A stretch of DNA of 64,000 nucleotides from Cylicocyclus nassatus (Eukaryota > Nematoda > Chromadorea > Rhabditida > Strongylidae), in assembly GCA_958299035.1 (NCBI GenBank), contig CATQJL010000223.1:9103753-9167752 (forward strand). The letters are read 5' to 3'. Under the pieces are notes generated by a model. The model made no database searches. It was not told the origin of the DNA and was given only the letters and a program-made list of their open reading frames with translations. Positions 58,237 through 64,000 of the stretch are shown piece after piece. Numbering within the stretch: the first letter of the stretch is position 1; each line of letters begins with the position of its first letter. The position numbers and the translations under genes were made by a program.

Positions 58237-60424
58237 GATGTTAACCTCGACTACCAGTATGTTACAACTTATTTCAGAATCTTCGCCTTCATGGTCCTCC
58301 TTTCTATGTTTCCCCAGTGGGCTCACGAGGCTCTGTCTTCGTTTACTGGCCAGATGTTCATTTACACGCACTGAGTCGTGGTGGTGGTCGATCGGTCTCA
58401 CCGATGTAAATGGCCCGGCATGTTTGACATTCTAACTAATAAACTACACCACTTCGTGAGTAATCCCCTGACCTTTCATTTGTGCACACAACGCAGTTTT
58501 GCGACTTGCAAGCTTTATCGTACAATCGATTTCGAACCAGTTGTCTTCTGATGCTGTCTTGTGGTATATTCACTAAGACGACATCATCCTCCAACTGCTC
58601 TTGCGCTATACATCGCCTGACTGCATTGGTCACTCTGTCGGGAACGGCAAGCACAAAGGAATGCATGTTCGACTTCGGTTGCTTGCGTTCACGCGTGTTC
58701 GCCTGGAGGATTTGGGCTGCAGTAGGTATCCGTTGTTGGAAACGATGACGCGTGCTATTTCCAGAGACTCAAGTCTTTCACTTTCGCCGCTGCATACGCT
58801 GCTTGCTGTTCTGAACATGTTGCGGATAACCGCACGTTTCACGGCAGCTGAATGAGCAGAGGTCGCGTGCAGAATGATGTTCTTGCTGCTCTCTTTCCAA
58901 TACCATTTAATGTGTACAGCGCCTTTAGCCAACATTACTTGTGTGTTGAGGGTAGCCAGCCATAGTGTGGTTCTTCGTCAAGCAAAAGTACTGCGATTAT
59001 TCATTGAGGATCTTGAAGCACTCATCCATTTCGGATTGAGTCGATGTGACAACGAAACAATCCTCTACATAGCGGCAATACAAAAGAGGACGTCGCGTCA
59101 ATGCGGGCTCTTCTATCTTGCTCATAAAGCAGATAGCAAGGACCGGAGCTAGTCTTTGCCCCATCGCCAGCCCTCTTAGCTGTTGGCAATACTTGCACGC
59201 CCATCTGAAGATATTACATCCAAGGCATTCCTTGATAAGAGTAATGATGCGTACTTTACTAAGTCCGTAGGTTTCCATATTTGTGGTATGTGAATCGAGG
59301 AGCTCAGAAAGTGCCTGTAAGGCTTCATTATTAGACACACTTGTGTATAATGACTCCACATCAAAAGACTCTATTAGACAATGCTGATCAAAATTCGTAT
59401 TGCGTAATTGTTCAAGGAAGCCATTGGTATTCGGCAGATGAGCGGGGATCATAGTTAATAGTTGGCTGACAATCTTGTTCAGGAACCATGCAATTCTGTC
59501 TGTCGGCCCTCCAACGCAACTGATGATTGGTCGAATTTTACAATTTGCAGCTGACACATATCGTGGATCGGTTGAAAGCTTATGCGTTTTAGCGAGGCTG
59601 TAAAAAAAGGGCAGATCGGATTTTCAATCTTGAGCCGACTGAGGACCTTTCTTCTAGACCGGCTTGTTTGCCAATCACCATCCGCATATGGTTCAGCCGT
59701 TTACATTGAGAAAGAAATTCTTTCTCTGTTGAGCGACGATATACTGAATCATTGGATAAGTGATATTCGGTCATGCCGCGGTCCAGTGTCTGGAGCATTA
59801 TAACAAATTCGCCTCCTTTGTTGCTGATCGAAAGTCGGAGGGTCCCATTAGAAGTATGTTCGCGTAGCTCCTTGAATCCTTGCCTTTGTGCGTGAGTCAA
59901 ATTAGATTGTTTGATACTGCGACTTTTATTCAGAATGTTCGGAATGCCAGCCGACAGTATAAGAAATTTAACATCAGCTTCGTGGCAGGGTTCGGGTTCT
60001 TTGTAGAACGACGGCGGAAAAGGTATTGAGGGTAACAGTCTTCTACAAAGAATAGATGCTTGTGGGTTGGTATCAAGCCTGACCTTGGTTCGTAACTGAT
60101 CTCTAAATCTTTGCAAAGAGTCTAATACCTTGCGGAAGATTACAATCAGCTTTGCGTTGGCGCAAAGAATGTTTTCAAGCTTAGTAGGCCTATCTACAAC
60201 GTGAGCAGATATGTTAACGTTGCCTTAAAAAACGCAGTTTTTCGGTTTTGCTGCGATATTTTCGGGGTACTACTCACTACACTTACTTCGTTCCCATTCA
60301 TTTCAATATAGTTATAATCATCCAGGATTGAGCCAGGATAACTTCTACTTTTTGGCGAAGGTTGTATTCTCTTATGTCGCTCAAAATGAAGGTTACCAGA
60401 GTACACCTCTATGTATCGAAGGTA

Positions 60425-63400
60425 TGTTGGCATCAATACACGTCAAATTGAAAAGCAAAAAGATATTGCGTATGTACTGAAGCACCGTAATATTAATCCA
60501 TGAGAGGCTATTTGTTACATCTTTGGTTGGTTCCTCTCGCCTGTTTGTTTCAGTCCGACTATTAACAGAAATATGTTACAATCGAGGGCAATGAACACTT
60601 GAGTCCAGCGAAAAAACCGTCGATTTTTGAACTTTGCGTAGTTCACTTCCGTCTTTTACAGTATAACTCTTTGTAAAGTGCTACAATGACGACTTTGATT
60701 TTCGTTAAAAATTTGTCTATAGGACCTCTACCTGCAAGGTTTTCGGTCAGTCTAAGTTTGGCATGGCGAAAGCATGCTTGAAGTGTGATCTCAAGAAAAC
60801 CCAAAAACATTCTCTCGAAATTTTGCTCATAGGTGCAATTTAGTCTGCTAATCAAGAAAATCAAATCTGCTCTCAAGTTAGCTTTTCATTGTAAGATTAT
60901 TACAAGATGAAGAGGTAAACACGGACCTAATCTGCATTATTTTTTTTCTTTGAGCCTCATAAAAATACTTTCAAACCCGAGGTCAGCCGCGGAAAAAAGT
61001 TGTGTTTTTATAAGCGATTGGTCTGGCAAGTGCTGGAAATGGAGAGCTGCTGAAAGCACTTGCGGAGGGTTTTAATAGAGATTATCTATTGGAAACGAAT
61101 ACATCCAGAAGTATAGAAACATTCAAGATCCAAATTGTTGGAAATTTTCCTGCGGGGGTTGCCTGCCCACTGATCACAAGTGTCGTTCTTACAGTAACGT
61201 TTCCCGTGGGAATATAGAGTTACGGCAGGCAATGAACATGCATTTTTCAGAAGTTTGCTTGCTTTGGTGTTTCTTAAGGGGGAAATCTTTATTGCCACCT
61301 GGACATCAGGTAGCCATTTCAAAGCCATTTCAGTGTTTAAAATGTTTTAAAGCCTTTCAAATTCCTAAAGAAACTAGAAGGGGGTTGCATATGCTATTCA
61401 ACCTTACTATCTTGAAATAGATCCAAAACAAAAATGTTGGGACCATGTAAGTGCAGCTCAAAGGCAGCGTTCCTGTAAAATGATGGGTATTTGCATTTTA
61501 CAGCGCTGCAACGGCAGATCTCCAACCAATCTATCAGTAAAGTGTGGAGCAAAAAAAGCGCGTCTAGAAAGCCTGAAACCCACTTCAAAAGCTTTCCGAG
61601 TCCCGCCCCTTCGTCCGGAACGCCCACGACGCGACTCAAAAAAAGCCCATTTTGGCCATTTTCAAGCGTGCACCCAGATATGGGTAAGGCCTGCGAGAAA
61701 GCTCCGAAAAGGTGAAGAACAGCAAATCAAATTTTTTCCCGGACATCGCTTTCAAAGGCAGCGACTCGGCGGAATGACATACTTTGGTCTATTCCGTTCT
61801 CGGTTCTTCTGGATGAGCTAAGTCTTTGAAGCTGCAAAGCACAAACTGTGCTTTGCAGCTCCAAAAGATATCAATAATCCGCGTTTCCAGACGTGAAAAG
61901 ATTGGGCGGACGGCATATACATGCCCTCTAAAGCGCGATTGGCTCGTCTGTGGAGACGCCGTACACATCTAGTCGGCAATTGGATTATCGGCTCGACCAG
62001 CTACTTCGTGGCCCGCCCAAACAACACTTTTCAGGTCAAAACACAGTATATAAACCAGCTGCAGCTAGATCCGACATTCACCCAAAAAGTTTTTTTCCCT
62101 TGCATTTCTCAGGTTCCAACAAAAGCCTGCTTCTGCAGTAGCAATTCTAGAAATAGTTTTACACTTTCAGTTGGCTGGTCCTATCCTACTCATGAAAGGA
62201 TCTTGAGTTACTAAAACTTTTTGGTTTCTGAGCATGAAAAGACTGAAGATATAGAAGATCCTTTTGGATTACTTCACTTTCACTGCAGGATGTAAACTGC
62301 AACCAATGGTATTTTGGACGATTGGAAATCTTTTTTATAGCGCAGAACGTAACTCTTCTTTTGCGACGAAAGTGCTCGCCTGAATATGAGATTGTAGGAA
62401 GTTTCTAGAGAATTGTGTTTTTTTCATTAACGGAAATTTGCTTTTTTCGCACCCCATTGGATTCTGGCGACAATTTTTTGTGAAATTATGTAGAGCAAAA
62501 GAATTTTTCAGCCATCATTTTAATCATAATGGATGTCAAGTGTTAAGTATAATTAACATAAAACTTAATAAAAATCCTGTCTACTCTACATAAGGAAGAG
62601 ATCTTCTCAACTACAAAAATTTCTTTTCTGCTTTTCCACGAAACAAAAGTTAGCAGTACTTTAAAAAAAATTCTCGGAAATTTCTGATAACTTCGTCATG
62701 CGAGAAAGATTGTTCGCGCTCGCTTGGATTGCTACAACTACTTCTTAGGATTTTTGTAGAAAAAAGCTTTTGCTCTTATCCGCAAAGCGTTTGATGGTTT
62801 TTGATGTCGAAGGAGTGGGTAATCCGCACATCATATGGGAAGAGGTTTTCTACCAAAGAAGGCTCGCAAATTTTTTTTAGCAATCAGCAAAAGTAATCTT
62901 ACTTTAAATAAATCGTGCAAAAGTTTTTTTTTTCAAAATTAAAGCGGCACTTAGTTTTGACGCGTCTACATAATCGTAAAGGCTTGTTGTCAGAAGAATC
63001 AAAGGTCAGGTAAAATATGAACCGTTATTAAAGTGCGATAAATGGTGGTGTTAAAATATGTCAAAATTGCAACAGAGATGAAACTATTTATCTTAGCAGC
63101 ATAAGTAGTTTCGTGCAATTTCGACACTCCATATGTTTGAGAAGTCGAGGTAAATAAGCTACTTTTAGCAGATATTTTTTATGACAATTTAAATCTCCAA
63201 AAAAGATAATTCTTTTTGGCTGTAGCAATCTGGGCAACATGTGAGTTTCCGGAAACCTTCCCCAGATCCCGATGAACGATTTACAGTTGTGCGGCAGCTG
63301 TTTGCAAATGGTCTCTAAAGGTTGCTGGAGAGTGCCTCTTTGAAATTTAGGGAACAAGAAAAAAGCTAGAAAGTTTGCGCATACAGTGATAACATTATGG

Positions 63401-63657
63401 GATGACTCCTCTTTAGCAAGAACAGATATGCATGTTTTAAAGCGTTTTATATTTATGAAGGCGAAAGATAAAAAAAACATAGATTGACTATATTGAAAGG
63501 GTTAGTGCTTTGTCCATAAAATAACTCAGGCTGGAATGAGGGAAAAGAGAACTTGCCTCAAAATTTCAGATCCACAAAGGCGTTTTTAATTTAGTATCAA
63601 AAGTATATTGTAAACTAGCCAAATTTGTTCAAGCAGATGTTCATTCATTGAAAGTTT
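60425..63657 (+). repeat. Copy C, right piece (matches 11.5-17.2 kb)
   Basis: Direct repeat of copy A without the leader-carrying element (empty CA at 61177-61178) and without the 15591 element. It lacks the part equivalent to about 14240-15212. It includes the left portion of the 404-bp MITE (from about 61757), with its GCAAAGCACA hairpin. No gene before the lipase. Confidence 0.7.
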
Positions 63658-63661
63658 CAGG
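63649..63661 (+). promoter_or_regulatory. Possible trans-splice acceptor before lipase C start
   Basis: AAGTTTCAG lies one base from ATG in copies B and C (AAGTTTTAG in A). An acceptor this close to the start codon is typical of spliced-leader addition sites in nematodes, though a non-coding first exon is also possible. Confidence 0.45.
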
Positions 63662-64000
63662 ATGTTTGAGTGACTGCCACGCTTTCGCTTTTGGTAGTCG
63701 GAGCTCATTCCCAAGCCATTTCCGATGATTTCGCTTACAACAACATGCCCACTCTGGCTGCTGCAGCTTATTCAGACAATCCGGGTGCATGCGTCAAAAA
63801 TCACTTTAACGGACAGGTAAGGCGTGATTCTTATCATGAAAGTAGGGAATGGCAATTACAATGATACCTTTCCCATGATTAAAAACGAAAAAGATCGAGA
63901 GTTAGGAGCAAATAAAGATAAGATAATTTCTTCAGTTTTGCAATTTTTGGGCATGCTCAAAAAAGCCTGGAAATGTCACAGAAAATACGGGAATGTCATG
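63662..64000 (+). pseudogene. Class-3 lipase, copy C exon 1 (cut by window end)
   Basis: ATG at 63662, one base after TTTCAG (63655-63660). It is followed by a one-base deletion relative to copy B that leads to TGA at the fourth codon. Past that, the frame from 63670 reads on as TATLSLLVVGAHSQA, then DDFAYNNMPTLAAAAYSDNP and NHFNGQ, up to GTAAGG (donor at 63818 or a few bases later). Intron 1 runs off the window. Unless an alternative start is used, the signal peptide is out of frame. Closer to copy A than to B over the exon. Confidence 0.75.

Larger units (their letters stand above)
53272..60424 (-). mobile_element. Penelope-like retroelement insertion (with nested RTE)
   Basis: Copy A is continuous across this point (about 11485-11500), so these 7.15 kb are an insertion in copy C. 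The outer ends carry inverted CTTCGATA/TATCGAAG (about 53283 and 60413). The coding part runs on the minus strand from about 60420 to 54791, interrupted by the RTE at 54926-58236. From 53272 to 54790 is non-coding apart from a short frame ending LEDGFPPKRKAQ (about 54523-54650, minus), whose relation to the element is unclear. Confidence 0.75.
54791..60424 (-). pseudogene. Penelope-like RT / GIY-YIG protein, frameshifted
   Basis: Reverse transcriptase fused to a C-terminal GIY-YIG endonuclease, the plan of Penelope-like elements. Frames in order on the minus strand: 60424-60194 (possible N-terminus), about 60220-59589 (SISNKGGEFVIML), 59557-58997 (RT core: FDVESLYTSV motif A, LAMGQRLAPVLAICF motif B, YCRYVEDCF motif C), 58935-58630 (KWYWKESSKNIILHA), 58666-58436 (CKSQNCVVC zinc-like cluster), 58440-58249 (IYIGETDRP, then VRVNEH, then SPLGKH), and, beyond the RTE, 54925-54791 (EVNIAARKALESAYI to CGF stop). 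At least four frameshifts break it. Motif C has VED where family members usually have IDD, replacing a catalytic Asp. Inactive copy. Confidence 0.85.

Overview
The window looks like non-reference genome sequence from a nematode, probably a strongylid (clade V, hookworm-like). The reasons are short introns with TTTCAG acceptors, a secreted class-3 lipase of the worm type, Penelope-like and RTE retroelements of the kind common in hookworms, a Tc1-type terminal repeat, and two sequences that match the nematode spliced leader SL1 except at one or two bases. Most of the 64 kb is repeats. Unique coding sequence is sparse.

Layout. 1-5.3 kb: Helitron-like and long-inverted-repeat elements. 5.28-7.23 kb: a 1.95 kb element with TTAA-type target duplication, built around a hairpin. 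7.8-25.6 kb is locus copy A. It holds a 1,158-bp inverted-repeat element (12219-13376) carrying two spliced-leader-like RNA genes, then a seven-exon lipase gene (17.2-21.1 kb, + strand). 25.6-36.7 kb is a spacer containing a mariner-type palindrome, an RTE 5' fragment and, at its right edge, a four-exon candidate gene of unknown function. 36.7-47.25 kb is copy B, an inverted copy of 13.99-25.6 kb, so the two form a giant inverted repeat. Copy C is in direct orientation and split: 32.9-34.07 kb matches 4.6-7.8 kb, and 48.93-64 kb matches 7.8-17.4 kb. Inside C, a Penelope-like element (53.27-60.42 kb) is itself interrupted by a nearly full-length RTE retrotransposon (54926-58236) with a 12-bp target duplication.

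Because the same locus is present up to three times, the copies act as empty-site controls for one another. They give exact ends and target duplications for a hAT-like element, a TTAA element, a Harbinger-like element, and a CTCAGA-ended family with 2-bp duplications. That last family includes the spliced-leader carrier.

Function. The lipase copies have decayed in different ways: A has lost its ATG but keeps a full catalytic triad; B has a start codon and signal peptide but broken splice sites, an in-frame stop and an altered nucleophile elbow; C has a frameshift in the signal peptide. B and C have a TTTCAG acceptor one base before the ATG, as expected of trans-spliced messages, so leader RNA genes and possible leader acceptors lie within one duplicated locus. 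All calls were made by reading the sequence; no alignments or searches were run.
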